A DNA stretch of 64,000 nucleotides from CBDBFG01 sp965204765 (GTDB lineage Bacteria > Pseudomonadota > Alphaproteobacteria > Caedimonadales > UBA9215). Of the stretch, positions 46,357 to 55,630 are shown piece after piece. The position numbers and the translations under genes were made by a program. Positions within the stretch are counted from its first letter, which is position 1, and the number at the start of each line of letters is the position of its first letter. The notes under the pieces were generated by a model that was not told the origin of the DNA, ran no database searches, and saw only the letters and a list, made by a program, of their open reading frames with translations. The stretch is from the NCBI GenBank assembly GCA_965204765.1, contig CBDBFG010000004.1, forward strand, positions 1-64,000. The letters are read 5' to 3'.

Positions 46357-47055
46357 ATGAGAGAAATCGTTCTAGATACAGAAACCACAGGATTAGATCC
46401 TGAACAAGGTCATAGAATAGTAGAAATAGGGTGTATAGAGCTAAAAAACCATATACCAACAGGCAATACTTATCACGTATATGTCAACCCAATGCGTGAT
46501 ATGCCCGAAGTAGCCTTTAATATTCATGGACTAAGTTATGATTTTCTAAAAAAATTCCCTATATTTGAAGAACATGTACATAAATTCCTTAATTTCATAA
46601 AAAACGATAGGCTTATAATTCATAATGCTAGATTTGATATGAAATTCATTAATGCAGAATTAAAATGGGCGAAATTACCAGCAATACCGTTTAATCGTGC
46701 TATTGATACCCTAAGCATGGCAAGAGAAAAATTTCCTGGATCCCCTGCCAGTCTAGACGCATTATGCAAAAGATTTAAAATAGACAATACTAACCGAGTG
46801 CTGCACGGTGCTTTGCTAGACTCAGAGTTATTAGCCAGAGTATATTTAGAGTTAATTGGCGGTACACAACCAGATCTTGTAACAACCGCACAAAAAACGC
46901 AACAAAAAGAAAATTTAACAAACGCCACTCAACATAACAATAAACCCATACAAGAGGCTAGAACTATCGATCTTACCACCAAGGAAAAGAAACTACATAA
47001 AAAATTATTACACAATATCGACGACCCCATTTGGAATAAATATTTCAAATCATAA
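46357..47055 (+). CDS. dnaQ: DNA polymerase III epsilon subunit (3'-5' proofreading exonuclease)
   Basis: DnaQ proofreads replication as part of the polymerase III core. The 232-residue protein has Exo I (IVLDTETTGLDPEQGHRIVE), Exo II (IIHNARFDMKFINAEL) and Exo III epsilon (HGALLDSELLARVYLEL), with the three acidic residues and the histidine in place. The C-terminal 40 residues form a linker rich in Thr and Gln plus the alpha-subunit binding end. It is convergent with secB. Confidence 0.96.
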   Translation: MREIVLDTETTGLDPEQGHRIVEIGCIELKNHIPTGNTYHVYVNPMRDMPEVAFNIHGLSYDFLKKFPIFEEHVHKFLNFIKNDRLIIHNARFDMKFINAELKWAKLPAIPFNRAIDTLSMAREKFPGSPASLDALCKRFKIDNTNRVLHGALLDSELLARVYLELIGGTQPDLVTTAQKTQQKENLTNATQHNNKPIQEARTIDLTTKEKKLHKKLLHNIDDPIWNKYFKS

Positions 47056-47140
47056 ATGAATATAGGAATCTCTTCACCACACTGATCAACACCCCACACT
47101 CAACCAGAGAAATGAACTGGATAAAGAGCTAAATATATGA

Positions 47141-47611
47141 CTAGTGACTAGTATCTGACTTCTTAAAATTTTGCTGTTGATAAATACCAGCAAAATCTAT
47201 TGGATCAAGACAAACAGGAGGAAAACCACCATTCATAGTCACATCTGCTATGATTTGTCTAACAAATGGAAATAATAATCGTGGACACTCTATTAATAAC
47301 ACGGGATCTATAACATCACTAGGCAACCCAGATAAAGTAAACCCCCCCGCATACTGCAGTTCTAAGATGTATATATTTTTCTTATCTTGCTTAGCATTTA
47401 TTTTTGTAGAGAGAATTACCTCGTAGTTTCCTTCTGTAACCTCTTGCACATCCACGTTAACGTCTACATCTATCTCAGGCGAGAAGACCTTATTTTGCAG
47501 GCTATATCCTTGTCCTGGGTTTTCAAACGATAGATCTTTTATATACTGCCCATTAATAGTAATGGGAGGCACAACATTATCGATCTTGCCATTATCATCA
47601 GACTTCATCAT
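47141..47611 (-). CDS. secB: Protein-export chaperone SecB
   Basis: SecB holds preproteins unfolded and passes them to SecA. The 156-residue protein has the family start (INGQYIKDLSFENP), the VNVDVQEVTEGNYEVILSTK strand and the carboxy-terminal LIECPRLLFPFVRQIIADVT. The segment GGFPPVCLDPIDF follows, another family hallmark. Start at 47611. It is convergent with dnaQ and divergent from rmuC. dnaQ and secB are neighbours in many alphaproteobacteria. Confidence 0.96.
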   Translation of the reverse strand: MMKSDDNGKIDNVVPPITINGQYIKDLSFENPGQGYSLQNKVFSPEIDVDVNVDVQEVTEGNYEVILSTKINAKQDKKNIYILELQYAGGFTLSGLPSDVIDPVLLIECPRLLFPFVRQIIADVTMNGGFPPVCLDPIDFAGIYQQQNFKKSDTSH

Positions 47612-47716
47612 ACCCTCTGCAGTTAAATTGATGGACGTAAGGTATCACCTTTTATATTATGAAACAAGCTTATATTATGTTAGTTATGAAACATTAAAAT
47701 TTTGGATAAATGGACC

Positions 47717-49024
47717 ATGTATACTAATGATATCATGCTATTACTAATTGTTTTTTTATGTGCAGGATTGATTTTTATATCAATTAAACTTGCTAGACTT
47801 AAACAAAGCAAACTTGATTTGCAGCATGATTATGAAATCTATAAATCAAATTTTAACGAACAAAAGTTCCTTATGCAAAAAGAACTATATCAAGAAAAAA
47901 TATCGTTTTTGCAAGACTCACAACAACAGCTAACTAATGTGTTTGAATCCGCAGGTGCAAAAGCCCTAGAACGCAACAACCGATCCTTTATAGCCCTGGC
48001 AACAGAAACATTTAATAAATTTCATCAACAATCTTTCAGTGAACTAAAAACCCGTGAACTATCCATTAACCATCTACTTTCTCCGATGAAAAACTCTCTC
48101 TCTGAAGTTGATAAAAAACTATATGACCTGGAAAAAAATAGAGAGTTAGCCTATCAAGGTCTAAAATCACAAGTTACAAACCTGATTCAATCACAAAAAG
48201 AACTGCAAAAAGAAACCTCGCACCTAGCAAATGCATTACGAACTCCGCACATCAGAGGACGCTGGGGAGAAATACAATTAAGAAGAGTAGTAGAAATTAG
48301 TGGTATGAGTGCGCATTGTGATTTTATAGAGCAATCTACCTATCATGGACAGAATAGTAACATCAGACCAGATATGGTAGTTAATTTACCAGGGAACAAA
48401 AAACTTATTATCGATGCTAAAGCTCCACTAAGTTCATACTTAGATGCCGTAAATTCCAAAGATGAAACAAGCAAAAAAACATCCATGATAAAACATGCTG
48501 ATCAAGTAAAGAAGCATATACTAGCCTTAGCCAAAAAACAGTACTGGGATGGTACACAAGAATTAGAAACACCTGAATTTGTAATATTATTCTTGCCTGG
48601 TGAAACATTCTTTTCAGCTGCTCTAGAACAAAATCCAGCATTAATAGAATTAGCACTAGAAAATAAAGTCATCCTATCCACACCATCTACTTTAATTGCC
48701 TTATTGCACTCCATCGCATATGGTTGGCGACAAGAATCCTTATCACAAAATGCCAAGCAAATAAGTGAAACAGGATCAGAACTATACAAAAGGCTATCAG
48801 ATTTTAGTAATTATCTAGGTAAACTTGGGTATGATATCAACTCTGTAGTCAATAGTTATAATAAAACCATCGGTAATTTGGAAAAAAGAATTCTACCATC
48901 CACCAGAAAACTAAAAAAGCTGCACGGTACATCTGTAGAGCAAGAGAGTAAAAACCCTCAAGAAGTAAATAGAATCGCTCGAAACATTCAATCGGCGGAA
49001 TTATTAGAAAATAATACCAATTAG
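47717..49024 (+). CDS. rmuC: DNA recombination protein RmuC
   Basis: RmuC limits inversions at short inverted repeats; its nuclease-like domain is inferred from family studies. The protein (435 residues from the ATG at 47717; a TTG at 47702 would add five) has one N-terminal membrane helix and a coiled coil (about residues 28-190). The conserved domain follows: LRTPHIRGRWGEIQLRRVVE, IRPDMVVNLPGNKKLIIDAK, PLSSYLDA and FLPGETFFSAALEQNP, and then TPSTLIALLHSIAYGWRQE. Confidence 0.94.
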   Translation: MYTNDIMLLLIVFLCAGLIFISIKLARLKQSKLDLQHDYEIYKSNFNEQKFLMQKELYQEKISFLQDSQQQLTNVFESAGAKALERNNRSFIALATETFNKFHQQSFSELKTRELSINHLLSPMKNSLSEVDKKLYDLEKNRELAYQGLKSQVTNLIQSQKELQKETSHLANALRTPHIRGRWGEIQLRRVVEISGMSAHCDFIEQSTYHGQNSNIRPDMVVNLPGNKKLIIDAKAPLSSYLDAVNSKDETSKKTSMIKHADQVKKHILALAKKQYWDGTQELETPEFVILFLPGETFFSAALEQNPALIELALENKVILSTPSTLIALLHSIAYGWRQESLSQNAKQISETGSELYKRLSDFSNYLGKLGYDINSVVNSYNKTIGNLEKRILPSTRKLKKLHGTSVEQESKNPQEVNRIARNIQSAELLENNTN

Positions 49025-49145
49025 AAAAAATAAATGCTACTTTGATATTGTCTGTGTATTTGATCAGAAAATGTGTAACGATTGACTAATGAAAATTATA
49101 AGTCGCTACGGATACAATACGCGACGTTTAACGTAATTTTTCTAA

Positions 49146-50780
49146 GTGTTGCGTATGTTTTATTTATACTTTAATTTATTAATCACTGTATTCTTGGCTG
49201 GATGTGATTACAATCACCAAACGAGATATCATGACCCTACGCTGTCATTACAAAAACAAGACTATGATAATCTAACCAAACACAATAACCACGACACTAA
49301 GCATGTAAAACACAAAAAGAAGAAACCAAACAACAATCTACACAGTTCTTTTTTAAAACCTGTATCAATCACCTCTATGGATGCCATCCCTATAAAAGAA
49401 ATATTACTCTCTATTGCACAACAAACTAAAATTAATATGGTACTCGACCCGTCTGTCACAGGATGTGCAACCATCAATGCCCATTTGGTACCAGCTATTA
49501 ACTTGATAGTAGAAATATGCAAAACAAACAACTTGCGCTACAACATAGATAACAATGTTCTCAGGATAGCGCACGACTCTCCGTACCTGTATAATTATAA
49601 CTTACAATTTTTATCTTTAACCAGAACAAATAAAAACAAATTATCTATTACAACAGATGTATTTTCTACTATGGATAAACAAACATCTAGTGTCGATGAA
49701 AATGGATCTAATACGTTACTGACCGCGGAAACAAAAATGGATTTTTGGTCAGAAATTGACCAAAACCTTAAAACAATCATGAAATGCGATAAAAATTCTT
49801 ACTATACTATCAATAAACAAGCAGGGCTAATTAGTGTTTACACCACTCAAAAAACACAACAGCAAATTGCTAATTACTTACAGTGCGTACAACAAAGCAT
49901 TGATAAGCAAGTTTTGATAGAAGCAAAAATTATTGAAGTAAATTTAAAAGACGAATTCAAAAGTGGAATAAACTGGGATATTTTGAAAAATCACTTCACA
50001 GCCAAAGGAAATTTTGGAGACATAGCACCTAATACAGATGCTACTTCCTCTACAGCAAAAAATATCTTTACCCTTGGATATAGTAAGAAAAAGTCTAGTG
50101 GATTATTAAACTTACTAAACCACTTTGGCACTGTACGCACGCTATCCAACCCTAGAATAACCGTATTAAATAATAACTCTGCTGTTTTAAAGGTAGCAGA
50201 AAACCTGGTATATTTTAAACTACACTACACAAAAGACTACAAAAAAGTTTCCGGATCAGAAAAAATAGAAAACGAGATACATTATTCAAGCGATATTAAA
50301 ACAGTTCCTATCGGGTTAATGATGTATGTACACCCCACCGTAAGGCCAGACGGAAAAATCATAATGACTATAAGACCTACAATATCCAAGATAATTAGCT
50401 CTAAGCAGGATCCAGCCGTCACAATAGCAGCAAAAACCACTTTAGAATCTAGAATACCAGAAATACAAATCAGAGAACTGGATTCTGTATTATCAATGGA
50501 TTCCGGTGAAACCGTAGTAGTGGGAGGACTAATGGAAGATATATCTCACAATGAACAAAATGGTATTCCCGACACCAATAAAATACCCTTAGTAAGAAAT
50601 ATATTTAATAGCAAACAGAACTCAAGAAAAGTGACCGAATTAGTAATATTTATTAAGGCCACTATCATAGAAAATGATAACCCAGAAATATTATATGAAA
50701 CAAGCAACATTGGTAACGCAGATCAAAGTATATACAACAAATTCACCTCTGATCCCAGAGCAATAAAACTTGAAAAATAA
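49146..50780 (+). CDS. Secretin-family outer-membrane lipoprotein (MshL/PilQ-like)
   Basis: Secretins form the outer-membrane channel of type II/III secretion, type IV pili and related systems. The start is GTG (49146) or ATG (49155), giving a lipoprotein signal ending LAGC. The periplasmic N domain (DAIPIKEILLSIAQQTKINM, VLDPSVTGCATINAHLVPAI) is typical. A second N domain ends QQIANYLQCVQQSIDKQVLI, then EAKIIEVNLKDEFKSGINWD starts the secretin core. The core includes GTVRTLSNPRITVLNNNSAV and ends IRELDSVLSMDSGETVVVGG. No assembly ATPase, platform protein or pilin gene is beside it, so it is an orphan here. Of the known types the MSHA pilus secretin is closest. Confidence 0.85.
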   Translation: MLRMFYLYFNLLITVFLAGCDYNHQTRYHDPTLSLQKQDYDNLTKHNNHDTKHVKHKKKKPNNNLHSSFLKPVSITSMDAIPIKEILLSIAQQTKINMVLDPSVTGCATINAHLVPAINLIVEICKTNNLRYNIDNNVLRIAHDSPYLYNYNLQFLSLTRTNKNKLSITTDVFSTMDKQTSSVDENGSNTLLTAETKMDFWSEIDQNLKTIMKCDKNSYYTINKQAGLISVYTTQKTQQQIANYLQCVQQSIDKQVLIEAKIIEVNLKDEFKSGINWDILKNHFTAKGNFGDIAPNTDATSSTAKNIFTLGYSKKKSSGLLNLLNHFGTVRTLSNPRITVLNNNSAVLKVAENLVYFKLHYTKDYKKVSGSEKIENEIHYSSDIKTVPIGLMMYVHPTVRPDGKIIMTIRPTISKIISSKQDPAVTIAAKTTLESRIPEIQIRELDSVLSMDSGETVVVGGLMEDISHNEQNGIPDTNKIPLVRNIFNSKQNSRKVTELVIFIKATIIENDNPEILYETSNIGNADQSIYNKFTSDPRAIKLEK

Positions 50781-50949
50781 ACATCCACTGGTTTGCCTGC
50801 AACATTAACACGTACTTTTTACTAGCGATAACTCATCTTATGTTAATCAATATCTATAATTTTCTAAGGAATCAAATAGGAAGGAAAATGAACAAATACC
50901 AAACTTTATAACAATGTAAAATAAACGATATGGTTACCCTAAAATCAAA

Positions 50950-51480
50950 TTAAACCCTTTTTGAAAGCCATATAGCAATCCGAGACGCTGATTTTACTGC
51001 TGTGGATAATAGTGCATAGCCAGAAGCATTTCTAGCACCGTGTTGTATACCTAAGTCTTTATGCTCAAGCTCTTCCTGTCTAAAACGTTTGACCACGTTT
51101 TTGAGCTCTTCTTCATCTTTCATCTGGTCTAATATTTTTTCTTGAGATTCATAATGAGATTCTATTACCTCTTCCACCGCCACGGTACAAGCCATAGCAG
51201 CCTCTTTACCCATTGCTCCAGTCAAATAGCCCAATGCATAGCCAGCAACATGCCATAATGGTTGCAAGATTGTTGGACGAACCTTACGAGCAACAACTAT
51301 ATCATTAAAAGTTGCTAAGTGCTTTAGTTCCTGCTGTTTCATATCGGCAATTATTTGCAAATAACTCTCATCACCACATTTACTAAGCGCTTTTAATTGA
51401 CCTTCATATATTCGCACGGCACCATATTCACCTGCGTGATCTACTCTTATCATAGATGAAATAGAGTTATCTTTACTCAT
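50950..51480 (-). CDS. coq7: Demethoxyubiquinone monooxygenase Coq7
   Basis: Coq7 is a di-iron hydroxylase in ubiquinone biosynthesis. The 176-residue protein has the ligand pattern of the family: VDHAGEYGAVRIYEGQL, then MKQQELKHL, VEEVIESHYESQ and RQEELEHKDLG, so all six iron ligands can be placed. Its start overlaps dsbB by four bases. It supplies quinone to the Complex I and succinate dehydrogenase encoded nearby. Confidence 0.96.
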   Translation of the reverse strand: MSKDNSISSMIRVDHAGEYGAVRIYEGQLKALSKCGDESYLQIIADMKQQELKHLATFNDIVVARKVRPTILQPLWHVAGYALGYLTGAMGKEAAMACTVAVEEVIESHYESQEKILDQMKDEEELKNVVKRFRQEELEHKDLGIQHGARNASGYALLSTAVKSASRIAIWLSKRV

Positions 51481-51995
51481 CTTTTTGTACCACTGGAATT
51501 AAGTAACTGCATCGCATACAAACATATAGCAATTAAAAATAGTGAAAATATCACATTATATCCAGCAAAAGAAACCCCAAATAATTTCCATGCAACATCT
51601 TCACATGATATATGTTTCTTTACATGGGTCAGAGCATTTTGGAATTCTTGGAAATTGCTACTGCTAACACTAAACTTTCTACATACAGAAGGCGCAGGAA
51701 GCAATTTATATTCAACTAATACCTGATACGCGGCTAAAATAAAATTTGATATAACAGACATTAATGTGAGGCATAAAAACCAGAACCGTACTCGAAAAAA
51801 ATTTCCCCACAAACAAATAACAGAGCAAACAAGCACACCAATAATGGCATATCTCTGATAATAACATAAGGCACAAGGACGTATATGAAAAAAATACTCA
51901 CTGCAATATGCTGTTAATAATGCTAACGCACTGCAGACTGATATTACATAAATTAAACGGGTAGCTCTGTTTTCTTGCATACAAACATTATACAA
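51477..51995 (-). CDS. dsbB: Disulfide bond formation protein DsbB
   Basis: DsbB re-oxidises DsbA and passes electrons to quinone. The 172-residue protein has four hydrophobic segments, the first redox pair in RPCALCYYQRYA (Cys-Ala-Leu-Cys) and the second pair in the second periplasmic loop (PSVCRKF and HISCEDV). It overlaps yqaA by eight bases and coq7 by four. Disulfide formation fits the exported cysteine-rich proteins encoded at 7273 and 60799. Confidence 0.93.
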   Translation of the reverse strand: MYNVCMQENRATRLIYVISVCSALALLTAYCSEYFFHIRPCALCYYQRYAIIGVLVCSVICLWGNFFRVRFWFLCLTLMSVISNFILAAYQVLVEYKLLPAPSVCRKFSVSSSNFQEFQNALTHVKKHISCEDVAWKLFGVSFAGYNVIFSLFLIAICLYAMQLLNSSGTKR

Positions 51996-52566
51996 ATTTT
52001 AATATTAAGAATCCAGCCAATATTCCAATAAATAAAATAACAGTCAACATAGCTAAATTTCGCTCTATCATGGCCCGCACATGAGGACCACAATAGCGAA
52101 TGATTGCAGCCATCGCGTAAAACCTTACCCCTCTAGCAATACAAGATGCCAATAAAAATATAGACAAATCTAGCTTGGCGACTCCGCTAAAAATAGTAAC
52201 CACCTTATAAGGTATAGGTGTTAAACCTTTTAATGCAACAATCCAAAATCCCCATTTATCAAAACTTGCTTGAAATTTCATAAATGCGGCATGTAATCCA
52301 TAAGTGTTTAGTATTAATTCACCTACTGATTCATACAAGGCAAAACCAATATAATAACCTAATATACCACCGAATACAGAACTCAACGTACATAACGTCG
52401 CTAATCTCCATGACTCTTTATAATTAGCAACAGCCATAGCAATATACAGAGGATCAGGCGGAATAGGGAAAAAAGAGCTTTCAGCAAACGAAACAAAAGC
52501 AAGCATCATCTTTGCTTTCTTTGAATTAGAATAACTCATTACCCAGTTGTAACACTTATTTAACAT
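51988..52566 (-). CDS. YqaA/DedA-type membrane protein (VTT domain)
   Basis: This 192-residue membrane protein has about five hydrophobic segments and the VTT-domain core: AFVSFAESSFFPIPPDPLYI, SSVFGGILGYYIGFALYESV, then VALKGLTPIPYKVVTIFSGV and IARGVRFYAMAAIIRYCGPH. The re-entrant loops with acidic and Arg/Pro positions resemble DedA lipid-flipping proteins, but YqaA family members have no proven transport activity. It is the first gene of a tight yqaA-dsbB-coq7 run. Confidence 0.86.
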   Translation of the reverse strand: MLNKCYNWVMSYSNSKKAKMMLAFVSFAESSFFPIPPDPLYIAMAVANYKESWRLATLCTLSSVFGGILGYYIGFALYESVGELILNTYGLHAAFMKFQASFDKWGFWIVALKGLTPIPYKVVTIFSGVAKLDLSIFLLASCIARGVRFYAMAAIIRYCGPHVRAMIERNLAMLTVILFIGILAGFLILKFV

Positions 52567-52891
52567 AAAAATATACCAACAATCTCATAATAGGAAGGTA
52601 ACAAAAAGAAGAAAATAATCAAACAAGTTTTAACATAAAGTTAAATAGAGCCAAACACACACCATCATCAGTCACTAATAACGCTCACGGCAACAAAAAA
52701 CTTCGTGTCACAGAACGCACAAAAGCAGTGAAAATACTGTATACCAACACCAATCAGTTACAACACAACAACTACGCAGCCACCCAGGCCCAGTAACTAT
52801 TGTTAGATACGTAAACCCACACATATGACAAGAACACACCAAATGCGATCTAGCTTAATTTGGACTTACAGCTAATGAAAAAAAGAAGGTC
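52567..52891. other. Intergenic stretch without a visible gene
   Basis: The plus strand is rich in A and C with few T. I saw no open frame with a ribosome site, no tRNA and no strong hairpin before the HU terminator. It should include the promoter of the yqaA-dsbB-coq7 unit. Confidence 0.4.
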
Positions 52892-52920
52892 GAAAAAAGA
52901 TAAGCCCCCCAAAGGGGCTC
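52892..52920 (-). terminator. Intrinsic terminator of the HU gene
   Basis: AGCCCC (52903-52908) and GGGGCT (52914-52919) form a GC-rich hairpin eight bases past the HU stop. Read on the minus strand it is followed by a run of T (52892-52901). Confidence 0.85.
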
Positions 52921-52927
52921 ATCTAAA

Positions 52928-53200
52928 CTAATTTACCTTTTCTTTAAGCTCTTTACCAGCTTTAAAGGTAGGCATATTAGCAGCAGCGATACGTATTTCT
53001 TCTCCAGTACGAGGATTACGTCCTGTACGTGCAGCGCGCTTTGTAACCTTGAATGTTCCAAAGCCCACCAAACGAACCTCATCACCATTCTTTAAAGTTT
53101 CTGCTACATTTTCCAATACAGAAGCCAAAACAGATTCACAGTCTTTCTTGGAAAGACCTGTATCTTGCGCTACTGCATTAACCAAATCCGATTTATTCAT
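52928..53200 (-). CDS. hupB: DNA-binding protein HU
   Basis: HU bends and compacts DNA as a dimer. The 90-residue protein starts MNKSDLVNAVAQDTGLSKKD and has the DNA-gripping arm signature VGFGTFKVTKRAARTGRNPR followed by TGEEIRI and the final PTFKAGKELKEKV. The paralog (HU rather than IHF) is chosen from the length and the arm sequence. It is a single-gene unit with its own terminator. Confidence 0.95.
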   Translation of the reverse strand: MNKSDLVNAVAQDTGLSKKDCESVLASVLENVAETLKNGDEVRLVGFGTFKVTKRAARTGRNPRTGEEIRIAAANMPTFKAGKELKEKVN

Positions 53201-53276
53201 AATAATAATCCTATTTTTATTTCAAACACCATCTATTATTAAATCCTAAAACCTATCTAGTAAAGTAAAAACAGCA

Positions 53277-53300
53277 TTTTTACACGTTATTCTGTAAAAA
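53277..53300 (-). terminator. Weak AT-rich hairpin after surf1
   Basis: TTTTTACA (53277-53284) and TGTAAAAA (53293-53300) form an 8-bp stem with an 8-base loop, 14 bases past the surf1 stop. The stem has few GC pairs, so terminator function is uncertain. Confidence 0.35.
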
Positions 53301-53313
53301 AATAGGAAATTAG

Positions 53314-54057
53314 TCACTTATAGATATATTTTTTTACATATAGTACAAAAATGCATACACAGATTAAGGCCAACAAATACCAAGTAATTGCGTATTGAAG
53401 ATGGAAATTTCTTAACGATATATTGGGTTTATCTATGACAGGATATTCTCGAAATGCTGCATGATTTTCTATTTTACTAACATAAAATGGCCAAAGATTA
53501 ATCCAATTATAGGTTTTTGATACTTCTTTTGTATCCACAAAAAATAATTCATTTGTTGAATAATTGTTTAAAGGGGTAAAACTACTGTTTTTATATCCCT
53601 TCAACACCATACCGGTCAGTATCACCTCAGAATCTGGGATATATACATCTTGTACATCAACACGGTTTGGCACCCAGCCTAAATTTACTAACACAAGTGA
53701 TCCACTATTTAATTTAAAAGGAACCAACAAATGATAACCTTGCGCACCACCATACATCTTACTGACTAATCTTAAACGATTAGATTGCTCAATTTTGCCT
53801 TTTAACTGCACTTTCCTATATTCAATATCCTCATAATCATTATGTATATGTTGGATAAGGTCTTCAAAGGGAACAGGAGGATGTTTTATATTGTTTTCAA
53901 TTTTTTCAATTAAGTTTAACTTCCAATCGAGCCTGAATAACTGCCAAGTACCTAAATATACCAGCAAACAAAACAATACAAAAAACATAGCGCTGAAACA
54001 ACGTAAATCAGAACCAAACAAAATCCTTAAATGTACTCTTGGAATTCTACGCCCCAT
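53314..54057 (-). CDS. Cytochrome oxidase assembly protein SURF1
   Basis: SURF1 proteins help insert heme a into cytochrome c oxidase. The 247-residue protein is taken from the ATG at 54057, five bases after the coxC stop, with GGTGGGG upstream. It has the topology of the family: one helix at each end (about residues 22-38 and 224-242) and a periplasmic domain between. Motifs are LGTWQLFRLDWK, YRKVQLKGK, GYHLLVPF, VLVNLGWVP and the final HLQYAITWYLLALI. It stands directly after coxC, the usual place. Confidence 0.93.
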   Translation of the reverse strand: MGRRIPRVHLRILFGSDLRCFSAMFFVLFCLLVYLGTWQLFRLDWKLNLIEKIENNIKHPPVPFEDLIQHIHNDYEDIEYRKVQLKGKIEQSNRLRLVSKMYGGAQGYHLLVPFKLNSGSLVLVNLGWVPNRVDVQDVYIPDSEVILTGMVLKGYKNSSFTPLNNYSTNELFFVDTKEVSKTYNWINLWPFYVSKIENHAAFREYPVIDKPNISLRNFHLQYAITWYLLALICVCIFVLYVKKYIYK

Positions 54058-54062
54058 AGTTA

Positions 54063-54845
54063 TCAAGCACCCCACCAATAAATAGCTATAAACAAAAACA
54101 ACCACACAATATCCACAAAATGCCAATACCATACTGCAGCATCAAAACCAAAATGATCATTGATTCTAAAATGCCCGCTTCGCGCACGCACCAAGCATAC
54201 TATCAACATACACACACCTACCAACACATGAAAGCCGTGAAACCCTGTAGCCAGATAAAATACAGAAGGATAAATACCACCACTCAAAGTAAATGGAGCA
54301 TGAAAATATTCATATGTCTGTACTATCAAAAACAGTATACCCAAAAATATTGTTACCCCTGTTAACCGCACCATTTCTTTAACATCACCATTAATCATAG
54401 AATCGTGAGCCCAAGTCACAGTAGTACCCGATAATAACAAAATTAAAGTATTTAAGTATGGCAGGTCCCATACATCAATTATTTGCAAACCTTTTGGTGG
54501 CCAAACTCCTCCTATGCTATCACTAGGAAATAACGCGGCATTGAAATAAGCCCAAAAGAAAGCGACAAAAAACATGATCTCGGACAATATGAACAGTGTC
54601 ATACCATATTTAAAACCCGTGCGCACAACACTATTATGCTGCTTAGTTTTAGCCTCAGCTATTATATCTTTCCACCAACCAAATAATGCAAAAAAAACAG
54701 AACAGCACCCTATCCAAAAAACAATTTGGCTAATTTCCTGTAAATACAGTATGCTACCCAGAAATAAAATAAAAATCCCTATGGAAGCAACAAACGGCCA
54801 CGGACTAGGATCTACTAGATGATATGGGTGGTTTTTCTTGCTCAT
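54063..54845 (-). CDS. coxC: Cytochrome c oxidase subunit III
   Basis: Subunit III stabilises the oxidase and its proton entry. The 260-residue protein starts with the family's HPYHLVDPSPWPFVASIGIF. It has seven hydrophobic segments, FILSEIMFFVAFFWAYFNAA with the conserved Glu, WDLPYLNTLILLLSGTTVTW, FYLATGFHGFHVLVG and a final AVWYWHFVDIVWLFLF. Subunits I, II and the heme a genes are not in this window. The gene is followed closely by surf1. Confidence 0.96.
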   Translation of the reverse strand: MSKKNHPYHLVDPSPWPFVASIGIFILFLGSILYLQEISQIVFWIGCCSVFFALFGWWKDIIAEAKTKQHNSVVRTGFKYGMTLFILSEIMFFVAFFWAYFNAALFPSDSIGGVWPPKGLQIIDVWDLPYLNTLILLLSGTTVTWAHDSMINGDVKEMVRLTGVTIFLGILFLIVQTYEYFHAPFTLSGGIYPSVFYLATGFHGFHVLVGVCMLIVCLVRARSGHFRINDHFGFDAAVWYWHFVDIVWLFLFIAIYWWGA

Positions 54846-55059
54846 TATCCCTGGTCACTTTTCCACCCATTGTATCACAATAGCAAACAATAATAAACTG
54901 ATGTTGCAAAAGCGTACGATTACACACCCGAGATACAGAGTAAATTTATCGCACAATAGACACATCCCGAACAATGCCAGCAGATACACTCACGAAAATT
55001 ACTCATCACAGTTCCACACTAAGAAAATACTGTAACTGAAATTCCACAATAGTAGGCTA

Positions 55060-55416
55060 CTACTTAATTGCGTCCGATGCACACTTTACCAATTGCTTAA
55101 AAGAATCTGCATTCTTCACCGCAATATCGGCTAATACCTTGCGATCTACTTCTATACCAGCCTTATGAATACCATTCATAAACTGCGAATAAGTCATACC
55201 GTGCTCTCTGGAAGCTGCATTAATTCTTTGGATCCATAATGACCGGAAACTACTTTTACGCTTGCGCCTATCGCGATAAGAGTACTGCAACGCCTTATCA
55301 ACACTTTGCTTAGCAATCCTATAACAATTCTTAGAACGACCTCTGTATCCTTTCGCTAGCTTTAAAACTTTTTTTTGTCTAGCGTGGGAAATCTTCCCAT
55401 TAGTGACTCTTGCCAT
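55060..55416 (-). CDS. rplT: 50S ribosomal protein L20
   Basis: L20 is an early-assembling 23S rRNA-binding protein and, in some bacteria, a feedback repressor of its own operon. The 118-residue protein starts MARVTNGKISHARQKKVLKL, followed by AKGYRGRSKNCYRIA and RDRRKRKSSFRSLWIQRINA, the family core. It follows rpmI by ten bases. Confidence 0.98.
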   Translation of the reverse strand: MARVTNGKISHARQKKVLKLAKGYRGRSKNCYRIAKQSVDKALQYSYRDRRKRKSSFRSLWIQRINAASREHGMTYSQFMNGIHKAGIEVDRKVLADIAVKNADSFKQLVKCASDAIK

Positions 55417-55426
55417 GTCTCAACTC

Positions 55427-55630
55427 CTATTTACCGTAAGGCATATACTGACGAATCACAACCTTAGCGTTAGATTCATCCATAATTGTTGTACCACGAG
55501 ATTGACGAATAAACTTATTAGAACGTTTTATCATTCCATGACGTTTACCAGACTGAGACATAACAACCTTACCAGTTGCCGTAATCTTGAAGCGTTTTTT
55601 CACGCTACTTTTAGTTTTTAGCTTGGGCAT
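55427..55630 (-). CDS. rpmI: 50S ribosomal protein L35
   Basis: This 67-residue L35 starts MPKLKTKSSVKKRFKITATG and continues KVVMSQSGKRHGMIKRSNKF, matching the family throughout. The ribosome site is GAGGG. infC, often the first gene of this operon, is not upstream; instead there is a leader with a terminator-like hairpin, and tyrS on the other strand. Confidence 0.97.
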   Translation of the reverse strand: MPKLKTKSSVKKRFKITATGKVVMSQSGKRHGMIKRSNKFIRQSRGTTIMDESNAKVVIRQYMPYGK

